NCBI GenBank assembly: GCA_029247785.1
Contig: JAQWKP010000329.1
Coordinates: forward strand, 1-59,076
From: Novosphingobium sp.
GTDB taxonomy: Bacteria > Pseudomonadota > Alphaproteobacteria > Sphingomonadales > Sphingomonadaceae
Direction of reading: 5' to 3'
Length of the DNA stretch: 59,076 nucleotides
Of this stretch, positions 17,056 through 26,914 are shown piece by piece. The position numbers and the translations under genes were made by a program. The notes under the pieces were generated by a model. That model searched no databases. It was not told the origin of the DNA and saw nothing but the letters and a program-made list of their open reading frames with translations. Position 1 is the first letter of the stretch. Each line of letters opens with the position of its first letter.

Positions 17056-17754
17056 ATGACCAGCAATACCCAGATCCCGACGCTTTCAGGCGATTCCAAT
17101 ATCCCGGCCTATGTCGCCAGGCCCGAAGGAACACCGCGTGGTGCGATCCTTATCCATCAGGAAGTATTCGGCATCAACAAGGGCATCCGCAAGAAAACCG
17201 ATGACTGGGCGGCCAGGGGCTATCTCGCGGTTGCGCCCGATGCATTCTGGCGCCAGCAACCCGGTGTCGACCTCGATGCCGACGTTCCCGAACAGTTCGA
17301 ACAAGCGATTGCCTTCATGATGGCTCACGATTTTGACCAAGGAATCAGAGATATGGAGGCTGTAATCCATTGGATTCGCAGGGATCAGGGTGTCGCCAAG
17401 GTCGGTTTTGTCGGCTTCTGCATGGGCGGCCGCGTCGCCTATGGCGCAGCGGCGCGAACCGATGTCGATGCCTCAGTAGGATATTACGGAGTGATGATCG
17501 ACCAGATGCTGGGCGAGAAGCACGCCATCGCCAATCCGCTGATGCTGCACATTCCCACCGCAGACGGCTTTGTACCGCCCGAGGCGCAACAGGTAATGCA
17601 TGAGGGCCTGGACGACCACGCCAAGGTGACACTGCATGACTATGACGGTCTCGATCACGGCTTTGCCGCCGAATTCGGCGTGAGGCGCGACGTCGGCGGC
17701 GCTGAGCTCGCCGATCAGAGGACCGCGGACTTCTTTGCGGAACATATCGGCTAA
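17056..17754 (+). CDS. Dienelactone hydrolase family protein
   Basis: A 232-residue alpha/beta hydrolase. The Cys nucleophile lies in GFCMGGRVAYG, HQEVFGINKGIR holds the family Glu, and DHGFAAEFG carries the catalytic His near the C-terminus; an Asp lies in TADGFVP. The start follows a strong AGGAGAGAGAG Shine-Dalgarno stretch; an upstream ATG at 17023 is less likely. It is followed five bases later by the glutamate-synthase-like gene. The real substrate is unknown; many of these are not chlorocatechol enzymes. Confidence 0.88.
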   Translation: MTSNTQIPTLSGDSNIPAYVARPEGTPRGAILIHQEVFGINKGIRKKTDDWAARGYLAVAPDAFWRQQPGVDLDADVPEQFEQAIAFMMAHDFDQGIRDMEAVIHWIRRDQGVAKVGFVGFCMGGRVAYGAAARTDVDASVGYYGVMIDQMLGEKHAIANPLMLHIPTADGFVPPEAQQVMHEGLDDHAKVTLHDYDGLDHGFAAEFGVRRDVGGAELADQRTADFFAEHIG

Positions 17755-17759
17755 AGGAG

Positions 17760-19343
17760 ATGATCGCGCCACGATACGTCGTGCCCGCGTTGCTGGCGGC
17801 AGCTGTGCTGATTTGCTCGGTGCTGCCGGCGGCGCGATGGGCGCTGATCCTGTTTGGCCCGGCCCTGGCCATCGCGACACTAGACTTCTTCCAGTCAAAA
17901 CATGCACTTCGGCGAAACTATCCGCTGATCGCCCGGATTCGCTGGTTGTTCGAAGACCTCCGACCGTTCCTGCGCGGCTATATCGTCGAAAGCGACAGCG
18001 AGGGCCGACCCTTCACCATCAATGAGCGCTCGCTTGTCTATGCACGCGCGAAGGGCCAGCTCGACAGCCACCCGATGGGCACTGAGTTGGACGTATATTC
18101 CGAGGAATATGAATGGCTTGGTCATTCCATTCGGCCAAAGGCAGATTGCCCGGAATCCTGGCACTTGTCGATTGGCGGACCGGAATGCACCCAGCGCTAC
18201 AATAGCTCCCTGCTCAACATATCGGCGATGAGTTTCGGCTCGCTTTCGGCCCGTGCGATCGAGGCGCTCAACCGGGGCGCGGCCCTCGGCCACTTCGCCC
18301 ATGACACCGGAGAAGGCGGAGTCAGCCGATACCACCGCAAACATGGCGGCGACCTAATCTGGGAAATCGGCAGCGGATATTTCGGTTGCAGGACACAATC
18401 AGGCCAGTTTGATCCCGGTTGCTTTGCCGAAACCGCTGCAGGTGAGCAGGTCAAGATGATCGAAGTGAAGCTCAGCCAGGGCGCCAAGCCTGGACATGGC
18501 GGCATGCTGCCCGGTGCCAAGGTCACCCCGGAAATCGCAGAAGCGCGCGAAATCGAAGTCGGCAAGGACTGCATTTCGCCTGCATCGCACTCGACATTCT
18601 CAACGCCGATCGAATTACTCGAATGGATCGCTCAATTGCGCGAGCTGAGTGTTGGAAAGCCCATCGGCATCAAACTCTGCGTTGGCATGCCCCACGAGAT
18701 CATGGCGCTGGTCAAGGCCATGCTGGCGACCGGAATCACGCCTGACTTCATTACTGTTGACGGCGCTGAGGGAGGCACAGGTGCCGCCCCGCAAGAGCTG
18801 ACCGACAATGTCGGCATGCCCCTGCGCGAGGGGCTGATCTGCATTCGCAATGCGTTGATCGGCTCAAATCTGAAGGACCGGGTCAGAATTGGCGCAGCCG
18901 GCAAGATCCATTCCGGTGCCGGCATGGCGCATGCTTTCGCCTTGGGAGCGGACTGGTGCAACGCCGCCCGAGCCTTCATGTTTTCACTCGGGTGCATCCA
19001 GTCGATGAACTGCCATACCGGCAATTGCCCGACTGGTGTCGCCACGCAATCAGCATGGCGGCAGGCGGGTCTGATTGTCGATGACAAGGCGAAAAGGGTC
19101 GCCCATTTTCACAAAGAAACTATTGATTCCTTGAGAGAAATTGTCGTCGCTATGGGGCTTAGCAGCCCATGGGAGATATCAGTGCGCGACATGATCAGGC
19201 GTATCGACAGCGTCAAGGCTGGCCCGATGAGCGAAGTCTATCAGTTCCTCGAACCCGGCCAGCTCCTCGCCGACCCCGAGGGAACGCAATTTGCACAGGT
19301 CTGGCGCGAAGCGAGCGCAGACAGCTTCAGAAAGACGATGTGA
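17760..19343 (+). CDS. FMN-binding glutamate synthase family protein, membrane-anchored
   Basis: A 527-residue protein with two N-terminal hydrophobic segments (about 1-20 and 23-42), then the FMN-binding synthase domain of glutamate synthase. MSFGSLSARAIEALNRGA, GEGGVSRYH and TVDGAEGGTGAAP are visible. The [3Fe-4S] ligands follow the GltB spacing C-x5-C-x4-C (LGCIQSMNCHTGNCPTG). No glutaminase domain is present, so it is not classical GltB; the physiological reaction is uncertain. AAAGGAG directly abuts the ATG. The 3' end overlaps the convergent TerC gene by 17 bases. Confidence 0.88.
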   Translation: MIAPRYVVPALLAAAVLICSVLPAARWALILFGPALAIATLDFFQSKHALRRNYPLIARIRWLFEDLRPFLRGYIVESDSEGRPFTINERSLVYARAKGQLDSHPMGTELDVYSEEYEWLGHSIRPKADCPESWHLSIGGPECTQRYNSSLLNISAMSFGSLSARAIEALNRGAALGHFAHDTGEGGVSRYHRKHGGDLIWEIGSGYFGCRTQSGQFDPGCFAETAAGEQVKMIEVKLSQGAKPGHGGMLPGAKVTPEIAEAREIEVGKDCISPASHSTFSTPIELLEWIAQLRELSVGKPIGIKLCVGMPHEIMALVKAMLATGITPDFITVDGAEGGTGAAPQELTDNVGMPLREGLICIRNALIGSNLKDRVRIGAAGKIHSGAGMAHAFALGADWCNAARAFMFSLGCIQSMNCHTGNCPTGVATQSAWRQAGLIVDDKAKRVAHFHKETIDSLREIVVAMGLSSPWEISVRDMIRRIDSVKAGPMSEVYQFLEPGQLLADPEGTQFAQVWREASADSFRKTM

Positions 19344-20058
19344 GGGCCTGTGCGACCGGCGCAACCTCATGCGAGCCATCCCAGATCATTTTGAAGGCCA
19401 CATAGACGATCACACACAGCCCGATCCAGCCGATCCAGCGGTAGCGCTCAATATATTTGGCGATGAAATTGGCAGCAACCCCCATAAGCGCCACAGCAAA
19501 AATCAGCCCGATAATCAGGATGCCCGGATGATCGCGAGCCGCGCCGGCTACTGCCAGCACATTATCAAGGCTCATTGAAATATCAGCGATAGCGACCGAC
19601 CAGGCAGCAGCAGCAAAGCTCTTGCCGGCCGGAAGACCTGAATGCCCATCCCCTTCAATTTCAGGTGAACCAGGCGATTCAGTGGAATCGTGGCCGACCA
19701 GGTCGCGATACATCCGCCAGGCCACCCATAGCAGCAGCAAACCACCCGCCAGCACCAGACCGACAATACCAAGCAGCCAAGTCACCGTGAGAGCAAAGAA
19801 CACGCGCAGGACAAGCGCGGCCATCACTCCAAGGAAGATGACCTTCCTACGCTGATCCGGCGGTAGTCCTGCAGCCAGCGCGCCAACCACAATCGCATTG
19901 TCCCCCGCCAGCACGATATCGATCATCAGCACTTGCAGGAACGCGGCCATGGCAGACGGCGTGCCGAGATTGGACAGATCGGTGACGATATGGCCCCAGA
20001 TCTCCGACGGTCCACCCAGCGATGGAACCGAAGCGGCCAGCAGAAGAATATCGTACAC
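19327..20058 (-). CDS. TerC family integral membrane protein (YjbE type)
   Basis: A 243-residue multi-pass protein with about seven hydrophobic segments. The TerC signature is present: VLMIDIVLAGDNAIVVGALAA near 42-62 and SVAIADISMSLDNVLAVAGAA near 160, each with the conserved Asp-Asn pair. Relatives are linked to manganese efflux or metal insertion into exported proteins. The start is GTG 20058, 15 bases after rho, so it may be read through from rho. It overlaps the previous convergent gene tail to tail. Confidence 0.85.
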   Translation of the reverse strand: MYDILLLAASVPSLGGPSEIWGHIVTDLSNLGTPSAMAAFLQVLMIDIVLAGDNAIVVGALAAGLPPDQRRKVIFLGVMAALVLRVFFALTVTWLLGIVGLVLAGGLLLLWVAWRMYRDLVGHDSTESPGSPEIEGDGHSGLPAGKSFAAAAWSVAIADISMSLDNVLAVAGAARDHPGILIIGLIFAVALMGVAANFIAKYIERYRWIGWIGLCVIVYVAFKMIWDGSHEVAPVAQALTSSF

Positions 20059-20073
20059 CGAAAAAGGCCTCGT

Positions 20074-21330
20074 CTATTGGTTCATCGTGTCGAAGAAATC
20101 CTCGTTGGTTTTGGAATCCTTCATCTTGTCAAGCAGGAACTCCATAGCATCGACTGTGCCCATCTGCATGAGGATCCGGCGCAACACCCACATCTTGGAA
20201 AGTTGGTCCTTAGCCACCAACAGCTCTTCCTTGCGAGTGCCAGACTTGCCGACATCGAGTGAGGGGAAGATGCGCTTGTCCGAGACCTTGCGATCGAGCA
20301 CGATTTCCGAGTTGCCGGTGCCCTTGAATTCCTCGAAAATAACCTCGTCCATCCGGCTACCGGTATCGATCAGAGCGGTCGCGATGATCGAAAGCGAACC
20401 GCCCTCCTCGATGTTGCGCGCAGCACCAAAGAAGCGCTTGGGTCGTTGCAACGCATTGGCATCCACACCGCCGGTCAGCACTTTGCCTGAGCTCGGCACC
20501 ACTGTGTTGTATGCTCGGCCCAGACGCGTAATCGAATCGAGCAGGATCACCACATCCTTCTTGTGTTCCACCAGGCGCTTGGCCTTTTCAATCACCATTT
20601 CAGCTACTTGGACATGTCGTGTTGCTGGCTCATCAAAGGTCGAGGAGATAACCTCTCCCTTCACGCTACGCTGCATGTCGGTGACTTCCTCGGGACGCTC
20701 ATCGACCAACAACACGATCAGGAAAACCTCCGGATGGTTGTCAGTGATCGCCTTTGCCATGTTCTGCAGCAGCACGGTCTTGCCAGTACGCGGCGGCGCT
20801 ACGATTAGCGCACGCTGCCCCTTGCCTTGCGGGCTGATCAGATCAATCACCCGCGCAGATTTATCCTTGATGGTCGGATCGAGCGTATCGAGACGCAGTC
20901 GTTCATCAGGATAGAGCGGCGTGAGATTGTCAAAACTGACCCGATGGCGAACAACATCGGGATCATCGAAATTGACAGTCGTCAGCTTGGTAATGGCGAA
21001 ATAGCGCTCACCATCCTTCGGAGCGCGAATCTCGCCTTCAACTGTATCGCCCGTACGCAGACCCCATTTACGGACCTGGTTGGGCGAAACATAGATATCG
21101 TCGGGGCCGGCCAGGTAATTGGCGTCAGGTGAACGCAGGAAGCCGAAACCATCAGGCAGTACCTCGATGGTGCCGAGGCCCATAATTTCCTCGCCATCCT
21201 CGGCAACTTCCTTGAGGATGCCGAACATCAGGTCTTGCCGACGCATCGTCGATGCGGCCTCAACTCCTAATTCTTCTGCCATTTCGACCAGTTCGGCCGA
21301 TTTCTTCTGCTTGAGTTCCTTGAGATGCAT
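20074..21330 (-). CDS. rho: Transcription termination factor Rho
   Basis: A 418-residue hexameric RNA helicase. The Rho N-terminal helical domain is at 1-48, the cold-shock RNA-binding domain at about 50-125 ([16 protein letters not shown]) and Walker A APPRTGKT at 178-185. [12 protein letters not shown] and [12 protein letters not shown], part of the R and Q loop region, are intact. The length is standard with no insertion. It sits downstream of hemE-hemJ on the same strand, the gene order seen near other alphaproteobacterial origins. Confidence 0.97.
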   Translation of the reverse strand: MHLKELKQKKSAELVEMAEELGVEAASTMRRQDLMFGILKEVAEDGEEIMGLGTIEVLPDGFGFLRSPDANYLAGPDDIYVSPNQVRKWGLRTGDTVEGEIRAPKDGERYFAITKLTTVNFDDPDVVRHRVSFDNLTPLYPDERLRLDTLDPTIKDKSARVIDLISPQGKGQRALIVAPPRTGKTVLLQNMAKAITDNHPEVFLIVLLVDERPEEVTDMQRSVKGEVISSTFDEPATRHVQVAEMVIEKAKRLVEHKKDVVILLDSITRLGRAYNTVVPSSGKVLTGGVDANALQRPKRFFGAARNIEEGGSLSIIATALIDTGSRMDEVIFEEFKGTGNSEIVLDRKVSDKRIFPSLDVGKSGTRKEELLVAKDQLSKMWVLRRILMQMGTVDAMEFLLDKMKDSKTNEDFFDTMNQ

Positions 21331-21470
21331 AGGTCTTGGATTCCGGAAATGGAGTTAGGAAAGGCCGGCTGATCGTCGGGCTTGGGGAAAGCAGATCCGG
21401 CTGCGCATGATATGCAGCCGACTTGCCGGTTGGCGCCTAGATAAGGCCTCAACGGGAAAGGGTCAACGGA

Positions 21471-21914
21471 TCAGAATGGCCTAATTACAGCCAGAATGAC
21501 AATCAGCGCTGCGGCAATACCGGGCACTTCGTTGAGCAGGCGCAGTCGATTGCCAGAAAGGCTGCGTTCTCCTCGCGCGAGTTTCTTCGCGTAACTCACC
21601 AAAAACCCGTGATAACCGCTCAGCAGCAGGAGAATCAGCAACTTGCCATGGAACCAGCCGAAGCTGAATGCTCCAGTTGTGTAAGCAAGCGCCAAGCCAA
21701 GCAGCCACACGATAACCAGCGAAGGTGTCAGGATAATATTGCGCAGCTTCGCTTCGCGCTCAATCCACCGCGCGTTCTCAGACGAATCCGGTTCCGCTTC
21801 CTGATGGTAGACAAAATAGCGCGGCAGCATGAACAATCCCGCCATCCAGAAGATCGCAAAGATCATATGCCCGGCCTTGAGCCATAGAACCATCATTTGC
21901 AGCATCTCATCCAT
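21471..21914 (-). CDS. hemJ: Protoporphyrinogen oxidase HemJ
   Basis: A 147-residue, four-helix membrane protein of the UPF0093/CopD-like HemJ family, which oxidises protoporphyrinogen IX in heme synthesis. The N-terminal KAGHMIFAIFWMAGLFMLPR carries the conserved His, and the basic segment YAKKLARGERSLSGNRLRLLNE near the end is typical. It lies 32 bases downstream of hemE on the same strand, which supports the heme role. Confidence 0.9.
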   Translation of the reverse strand: MDEMLQMMVLWLKAGHMIFAIFWMAGLFMLPRYFVYHQEAEPDSSENARWIEREAKLRNIILTPSLVIVWLLGLALAYTTGAFSFGWFHGKLLILLLLSGYHGFLVSYAKKLARGERSLSGNRLRLLNEVPGIAAALIVILAVIRPF

Positions 21915-21946
21915 CGTTCCAGCCTAGCCCCCCCACTTATCATCCG

Positions 21947-22972
21947 TCACCCCTGCCACTCACGGACAACGGACAAAAGCTGTTCAACATGCGCAATCGG
22001 CGTCTCCTTGCCGATGCCATGACCCAGATTGAACACATGCGGCCTGCCCGCAAAGCAGTCTAGGATCTGCTTGGCCCGGCGATCAAGGTCGTCCCCGCCC
22101 GCCAGCAGAAGCAAAGGATCGAGATTGCCCTGGACCGGCATGCCCACAGGAAGCACCTGTGCTGCCCAGACAGGGTCTATCGTCTCATCGATTCCAATCG
22201 CGTCGACACCAGTCTCGGCGGCATAGGCCGGTAACTTCTCACCCGTGCCCTTGGGAAAACCGATCACTGGTATCTCAGGAAAACGCGCCTTCAGGGCAGC
22301 AACAATCCGGGAATTAGGCGCAATCACCCAGCGCTCGAATTCATCTGGTGCGAGGGATCCTGCCCAGCTGTCAAACAGCTGTACTGCTTCAACCCCGGCA
22401 TGTATCTGTCCGGCAAGATATTCCACCGTCACTTCGACGATACCATCGATGATCGCCTGGAACGCAGCCTTGTCGCTATATGCCATCGCGCGGGTCACAT
22501 GCTGGTCGCGGCTTCCCTCGCCCGCCACCATATAGGTTGCGATCGTCCAGGGACTGCCGGCAAAACCCAGCAGCGTCCGATCGGCTCCCAGCCCGGCCTT
22601 CACTTTGCTGACCGTCTCATAGATTGGCGTGAGCCGCTCTGGCACTGCCTCCAGGCTTGCAAGCGTTGTATCGACCAGGCGCGGCGACAGGGCCGGCCCT
22701 TCGCCTGCCAGGAATTCAAGATCCTGACCCATTGCATAGGGAACGATCAGGATATCGGAAAACAGGATCGCCCCATCAAAACCGAACCTGTGAATCGGTT
22801 GGAGCGTGATCTCGGCCGCGGCGTTGCTATCGTAGACCAGGGCAAGGAATCCGCCCTTTTCCGAGCGCAAGGCACGGTATTCCGGAAGGTACCGGCCAGC
22901 CTGCCGCATGAGCCAGACAGGCCTTTGACGGCAATTGTCACCGCGCAGGGTTTGAAGGAGGAGACCGGGCAT
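21947..22972 (-). CDS. hemE: Uroporphyrinogen decarboxylase
   Basis: A 341-residue HemE. The signature RQAGRYLPEYR is at 23-33, and FSDILIVPYAMGQDLEF carries the catalytic Asp. GFAGSPWTIATYM and NLGHGI near the C-terminus are normal. ATG 22972 is used; a TTG six codons upstream would intrude into the candidate origin. It is the first gene to the left of that region and reads away from it, the same arrangement as hemE beside the Caulobacter origin. Confidence 0.96.
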   Translation of the reverse strand: MPGLLLQTLRGDNCRQRPVWLMRQAGRYLPEYRALRSEKGGFLALVYDSNAAAEITLQPIHRFGFDGAILFSDILIVPYAMGQDLEFLAGEGPALSPRLVDTTLASLEAVPERLTPIYETVSKVKAGLGADRTLLGFAGSPWTIATYMVAGEGSRDQHVTRAMAYSDKAAFQAIIDGIVEVTVEYLAGQIHAGVEAVQLFDSWAGSLAPDEFERWVIAPNSRIVAALKARFPEIPVIGFPKGTGEKLPAYAAETGVDAIGIDETIDPVWAAQVLPVGMPVQGNLDPLLLLAGGDDLDRRAKQILDCFAGRPHVFNLGHGIGKETPIAHVEQLLSVVREWQG

Positions 22973-23298
22973 CGAGTCGGGTCCAATCAAAAACTAATAG
23001 GAAAGTTTATATAGGATTCTGTTGTTGTTGGTCTTGTGGATAGTGGGGATGAACGCCCCTTGCCTGATTTGTCCTGCCATGAACAGGCCATAGACATTGG
23101 CGACTCACGTTAAATACGGGTCAAGAAATCTTTATCCGCGTAATCCCCAGCCTGTGAAAATTCTGGCTAGCATGTCCATAAGCCAAGAGCCTACTTCTGG
23201 AAGTCGGGCATAGATTCAGCTGGTCGAGTTGTCACCAGAGTGATCCCATGGTTTATGCCTGCACAATCCACAAGCCAGCCAAGGATCAGGCCCGCCCA
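22973..23298. other. oriC: Candidate chromosomal replication origin (oriC)
   Basis: The only sizeable gap between divergent hemE and the PPDK/PEP-synthase regulator gene. It holds an AT-rich stretch (about 22988-23030), a DnaA-box-like TGTGGATAG at 23035-23043 (one mismatch to TGTGGATAA), weaker boxes at 23132-23140 (TTATCCGCG), 23173-23181 (TGTCCATAA) and 23264-23272 (CAATCCACA), and a near-CtrA site TTAA-N7-TCAA at 23110-23124. Gene order on both sides matches the described Caulobacter origin neighbourhood, and most genes point away from it for several kb. Not proved: no skew was computed. Confidence 0.65.
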
Positions 23299-24144
23299 AT
23301 GGCGCGATTCAATCTGCATCTCCTGTCCGATTCAACCGGCGAAACTCTGGAAATGGTCGCCAAGGCTGCGCTGGCCCAGTTCGATGATACCGATGTGGTC
23401 CGGCATCTCTGGCCAATGGTGCGATCGCACCAGCACCTTGACCGGATTATTAAGGATATCACTGCCAATCCCGGCTTGGTCCTTTTTACCATCGTCAATG
23501 ACGAAACCCGCAAGCAACTTGAGGAAGTCTGCGCCAATCTAGCTATTCCGGCGATTGCTGTACTCGATATCGTGATCGACGCTCTGGAGGGCCAGCTAGG
23601 GCAGGAGGCGAAGGGTAGGCCAGGCAGACAGCACCGGCTTGATGAGGAGTATTTCGCTCGTGTCGATGCGATTCACTACACCTTTGCTCATGATGACGGG
23701 GTCAGCTGGGAAGATTGGGAAAGTGCCGACATTGTCCTGGCAGGTGTCTCTCGTACGACCAAGACGCCAACCAGCATCTACCTCGCCAATCGCGGCTACA
23801 AAGTTGCGAATATTCCGATCGTTGTAGAAAGCCCGCCGCCGCAAGCCCTGTTCGGGCTGCGCCGGCCCCTAGTTGTTGGCCTTATCACCGCGCCAAGCCG
23901 GTTGATCCAGGTGAGACGAAATAGGCTCCTTTCACTTAATCAGTCTCCTGATACGGACTATGTCGATGCTGAAGGGGTAGCCGGCGAGGTAAAATTTGCG
24001 CGCCGGATGTTTGCCGATAACGGGTGGCCAGTGATCGATGTCACCCGCCGCTCGATTGAGGAAACCGCGGCTGCAGTGATCAATCTTTACAACGAACGCA
24101 AGGCTGCGGGTGAGCCCGAACCGAGTGGGACGAAGCCGATATGA
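23299..24144 (+). CDS. Pyruvate phosphate dikinase / PEP synthase regulatory kinase-phosphorylase (DUF299)
   Basis: A 281-residue protein of the family that phosphorylates and dephosphorylates PPDK or PEP synthase. It opens with [20 protein letters not shown], the usual family start. The ADP-binding P-loop-like motif [15 protein letters not shown] is at 149-163. ATG 23299 is chosen on family length; an ATG at 23248 would add 17 residues. It is the first gene right of the candidate origin and overlaps maf by ATGA. Which of the two targets it controls cannot be told. Confidence 0.88.
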   Translation: MARFNLHLLSDSTGETLEMVAKAALAQFDDTDVVRHLWPMVRSHQHLDRIIKDITANPGLVLFTIVNDETRKQLEEVCANLAIPAIAVLDIVIDALEGQLGQEAKGRPGRQHRLDEEYFARVDAIHYTFAHDDGVSWEDWESADIVLAGVSRTTKTPTSIYLANRGYKVANIPIVVESPPPQALFGLRRPLVVGLITAPSRLIQVRRNRLLSLNQSPDTDYVDAEGVAGEVKFARRMFADNGWPVIDVTRRSIEETAAAVINLYNERKAAGEPEPSGTKPI

Positions 24145-24725
24145 TCGTCCTGGCATCGAAAAGCGCTTCGCGTCGGGCCATGCTTGACGCGGCGGGAATA
24201 GATTTCAGGGCCGTTCCGGCTGACCTTGATGAGAGGTCTGTCGAAGCCAGGCTTGGCGAGGCACAATCCGATGAAGTTGCGCTGGCACTCGCCAAGGCCA
24301 AAGCATTGGCCGTATCTCGCGAGGAACGCGGTATGTGGGTGCTGGGTAGCGATTCCCTCGTCGAGGTGGCTGGCAGGCGATTCGACAAGCCGGTAAACCG
24401 TGAGGATGCGGCGAGCCATCTGCAGTTCTTCTCATCCCGGAAAATGCGCCTCCACAGCGCTGTTGCTCTGGCGCGCGACGGTGAGGTGACTTTCGCTCAT
24501 GCCGATCTGGCGACGCTGATGGTCCGGGATCTTTCCGACGCATTCATTCAATCCTATCTTGATGCGGAATGGCCCGATGTCGGACATTGTGTCGGGGTTT
24601 TCCGCATGGAAGGACTGGGCGTGCAGCTGTTTGAGCGGATTGAGGGAAGCCACTTCACCGTGCTCGGAATGCCGCTTCTGAGCGTACTTTCGGCTCTGCG
24701 TGAGGTTAGGGAATTGCCGCGATGA
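24141..24725 (+). CDS. maf: Maf-family nucleotide pyrophosphatase
   Basis: A 194-residue Maf protein with the N-terminal signature [12 protein letters not shown] at 4-15 and [10 protein letters not shown] near 73, which carries the catalytic Asp. Maf enzymes hydrolyse non-canonical or UTP/dTTP-type nucleotides. It is coupled by ATGA overlaps to the regulator gene before it and aroE after it, so the origin-proximal plus-strand run starts as one operon. Confidence 0.92.
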   Translation: MIVLASKSASRRAMLDAAGIDFRAVPADLDERSVEARLGEAQSDEVALALAKAKALAVSREERGMWVLGSDSLVEVAGRRFDKPVNREDAASHLQFFSSRKMRLHSAVALARDGEVTFAHADLATLMVRDLSDAFIQSYLDAEWPDVGHCVGVFRMEGLGVQLFERIEGSHFTVLGMPLLSVLSALREVRELPR

Positions 24726-25555
24726 GCCGCCCCTATGCCGAAGTGATTGGAGACCCGATCGCGCATTCCAAATCGCCGCTGATCCACAATTTCTGGCTGG
24801 AGAGGCTCGGTATCGACGCCAAATATCGCACCTACCATATCCGTCCGGACGAGTTGGAGGGCTATTTTGCCGAGCGGCGGGTCGATCCCGATTGGCGCGG
24901 CTGCAATGTTACTGTTCCGCACAAGCAGACCGTGATTCCCTGGCTCGACGAAGTGGATGCCAAGGCCGAGAGTGTCGGGGCGGTCAACACCATCCTGCGT
25001 GGTTTGAATGGCAGTCTCACGGGTACCAACACCGATGTCGATGGCATTGGCGAGGTTGTTGCGGGGGCTTCTCTGGTAGGGCGGGCAGTTGTTGTGCTCG
25101 GGTCGGGCGGTGCGGCCCGCGCAGCCTTTGCCTTCCTTGCCGACAGCGCCTGTAAACTGGTCCGCGTGGTTGCGCGTAGCCCCGACAAGGCCGCCAAAGC
25201 TGCGAAAGTATGCGGATTGCAGGCCGAAATTGTTTCCCTGGCGAATGGCGATTCGGCGCTGGAAGGCGCGTCGCTGCTTGTTAATGCGACACAGCTCGGC
25301 ATGACGGGGCAACAGGCAATGGCGGAATCGCTGCTTGGTGCATTGGGCGGACTAGCGTCTGATGCTCTCGTATTCGACATGGTCTATGCACCGCTTGAGA
25401 CCGAATTGTTGAAGCAGGCGCGCATGGCGGGTCTTGCAACAAGCGATGGGCTGGTCATGCTGATTGGGCAGGCTGCTACTGCCTTCGAGCGCTTTTTTGG
25501 TACTGCAGCTCCTCGACGTTGCGATAAAGAATTGCGCGGGATTTTGACGGCATGA
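24722..25555 (+). CDS. aroE: Shikimate dehydrogenase
   Basis: A 277-residue NADPH-dependent enzyme of aromatic amino acid synthesis. Shikimate-binding SKSP is at 16-19 and NVTVPHK at 62-68 with the catalytic Lys68. [11 protein letters not shown] follows, then the nucleotide loop [11 protein letters not shown] near 122. The C-terminus has the expected [18 protein letters not shown]. Both ends overlap neighbouring genes by ATGA. Confidence 0.95.
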   Translation: MSRPYAEVIGDPIAHSKSPLIHNFWLERLGIDAKYRTYHIRPDELEGYFAERRVDPDWRGCNVTVPHKQTVIPWLDEVDAKAESVGAVNTILRGLNGSLTGTNTDVDGIGEVVAGASLVGRAVVVLGSGGAARAAFAFLADSACKLVRVVARSPDKAAKAAKVCGLQAEIVSLANGDSALEGASLLVNATQLGMTGQQAMAESLLGALGGLASDALVFDMVYAPLETELLKQARMAGLATSDGLVMLIGQAATAFERFFGTAAPRRCDKELRGILTA

Positions 25556-26154
25556 CTCGAGAGCGTCCCTTCATCCTCGGCCTCACTGGGTCGATCGGCA
25601 TGGGCAAATCAACCGTCGCGGTGATGTTTGATGAATTGGGCGTTCCCGTATTCGACGCCGATGCGGAGGTTCACCGCCTACAGGGTCCGGGCGGCGCATT
25701 ATTGCCTGCTATCGAGCAGGCCTTTCCGGGAACCACCGGGCCCGACGGGGTTGATCGGCAGAAGCTCGGTGCGCTGGTGTTCGGCGACAAAGAAGCACTT
25801 GGCCGACTCGAGGCTATCATCCACCCCGCTGTCGGCGAAAATCGCAGTGAATTCCTGCGGAGTAATGCGCGGCAGCCACTGATTGTCTTTGATATACCAC
25901 TGCTGTTCGAAAAAGGCGGCACCACGCAGCTCGATGCCATAGCGGTGGTATCGGCGCCGACTGTCGACCAGCGCGCTCGCGTCCTGGGCCGACCGGGCAT
26001 GAGCGAGGAAAAATTTGAGCAGATCCTCGGACTGCAGGTTCCCGACGCGGAAAAGCGGGAGCGTGCCGATTTCGTCATCGATACCGGCGTTTCCATCGCA
26101 GAGACCCGCAGTGCTGTCGAACAGCTAGTGCAACACCTCACCGGCAGCGAATAA
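25552..26154 (+). CDS. coaE: Dephospho-CoA kinase
   Basis: A 200-residue P-loop kinase performing the last step of coenzyme A synthesis. Walker A is GSIGMGKS at 13-20, VFDADAEVHRL follows near 37, and DIPLLFEKG near 115 is the typical lid-side motif. It overlaps aroE by ATGA. dnaQ follows after 51 bases. Confidence 0.94.
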   Translation: MTRERPFILGLTGSIGMGKSTVAVMFDELGVPVFDADAEVHRLQGPGGALLPAIEQAFPGTTGPDGVDRQKLGALVFGDKEALGRLEAIIHPAVGENRSEFLRSNARQPLIVFDIPLLFEKGGTTQLDAIAVVSAPTVDQRARVLGRPGMSEEKFEQILGLQVPDAEKRERADFVIDTGVSIAETRSAVEQLVQHLTGSE

Positions 26155-26205
26155 TTCGCGCTACGCCCCTTGCCTCGCGCGCGCCGTAGGACGATATGGG
26201 AATGG

Positions 26206-26889
26206 ATGCGTGAGATCATATTCGACACCGAAACCACCGGGCTAGATCCGAATAGCGGAGACAGGCTGGTCGAGATCGGTTGTGTCGAAATGGTTAACCG
26301 CGTCGCGACTGGCCTAACCTTTCACGCGTATTTTAATCCGCAACGATCCATGCCGGCGCAGGCCGAGGCCGTTCATGGTCTGTCCGATGCATTCCTCGCC
26401 GACAAACCCCTCTTTGCCGAACGCGCTGGTGAAGTCCTGGAGTTTCTCGGAGAGAGCCCGCTTGTCGCGCACAATGCGAGCTTCGATTTCGGCTTTCTCA
26501 ATTGTGAGCTTGGCCTCTGCGACATGCCTGCGGTGAGCGAGGCGCGGATGGTCGATACAGTTGCGCTTGCGCGCATCCGCCATCCGGGCGCGAAGCTTTC
26601 GCTCGATGCATTGTGTAGCCGCTATGGGATCGACCGCAGCCACCGAACCCAGCACGGCGCTTTGCTCGACGCGGAATTACTCGCGCAAGTCTATGTTGAA
26701 TTGAAAGGTGGGCGCCAGATCGGCCTGGAGCTGGTGGAGGGCGCTGGTGAAGATTTTGTCGAGATTGCCCGGCCAGTCACCCGGCGGCGCGATTTCCGAC
26801 CAGCGCGGCCTCATAGCGCCAGCGAGTTGGAACTTGCTGCCCATGCTCAATTCATTGCTACAATCGACAGTCCCGCGTGGGGCACTTAG
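26206..26889 (+). CDS. dnaQ: DNA polymerase III epsilon subunit (3'-5' proofreading exonuclease)
   Basis: A 227-residue DEDDh exonuclease. Exo I is FDTETTGLD (Asp7, Glu9), the Exo II region is HNASFDFGFL near 87, and Exo III is HGALLDAELLAQVY with its His near 149. The C-terminal tail should bind the polymerase subunit. ATG 26206 is chosen because the Exo I motif begins six residues in. maf-aroE-coaE-dnaQ is the conserved order beside alphaproteobacterial origins; secB, which often follows, is absent here. Confidence 0.94.
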   Translation: MREIIFDTETTGLDPNSGDRLVEIGCVEMVNRVATGLTFHAYFNPQRSMPAQAEAVHGLSDAFLADKPLFAERAGEVLEFLGESPLVAHNASFDFGFLNCELGLCDMPAVSEARMVDTVALARIRHPGAKLSLDALCSRYGIDRSHRTQHGALLDAELLAQVYVELKGGRQIGLELVEGAGEDFVEIARPVTRRRDFRPARPHSASELELAAHAQFIATIDSPAWGT

Positions 26890-26914
26890 GATCTAGCCTC
26901 AGGAGATAAATTTC

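Noticed and set aside
19898..20914. Long open frame (338 residues) antisense to rho and terC
   Set aside because: Rho on the other strand has full family motifs; the antisense frame has low-complexity Ser/Arg content typical of GC-rich shadows.
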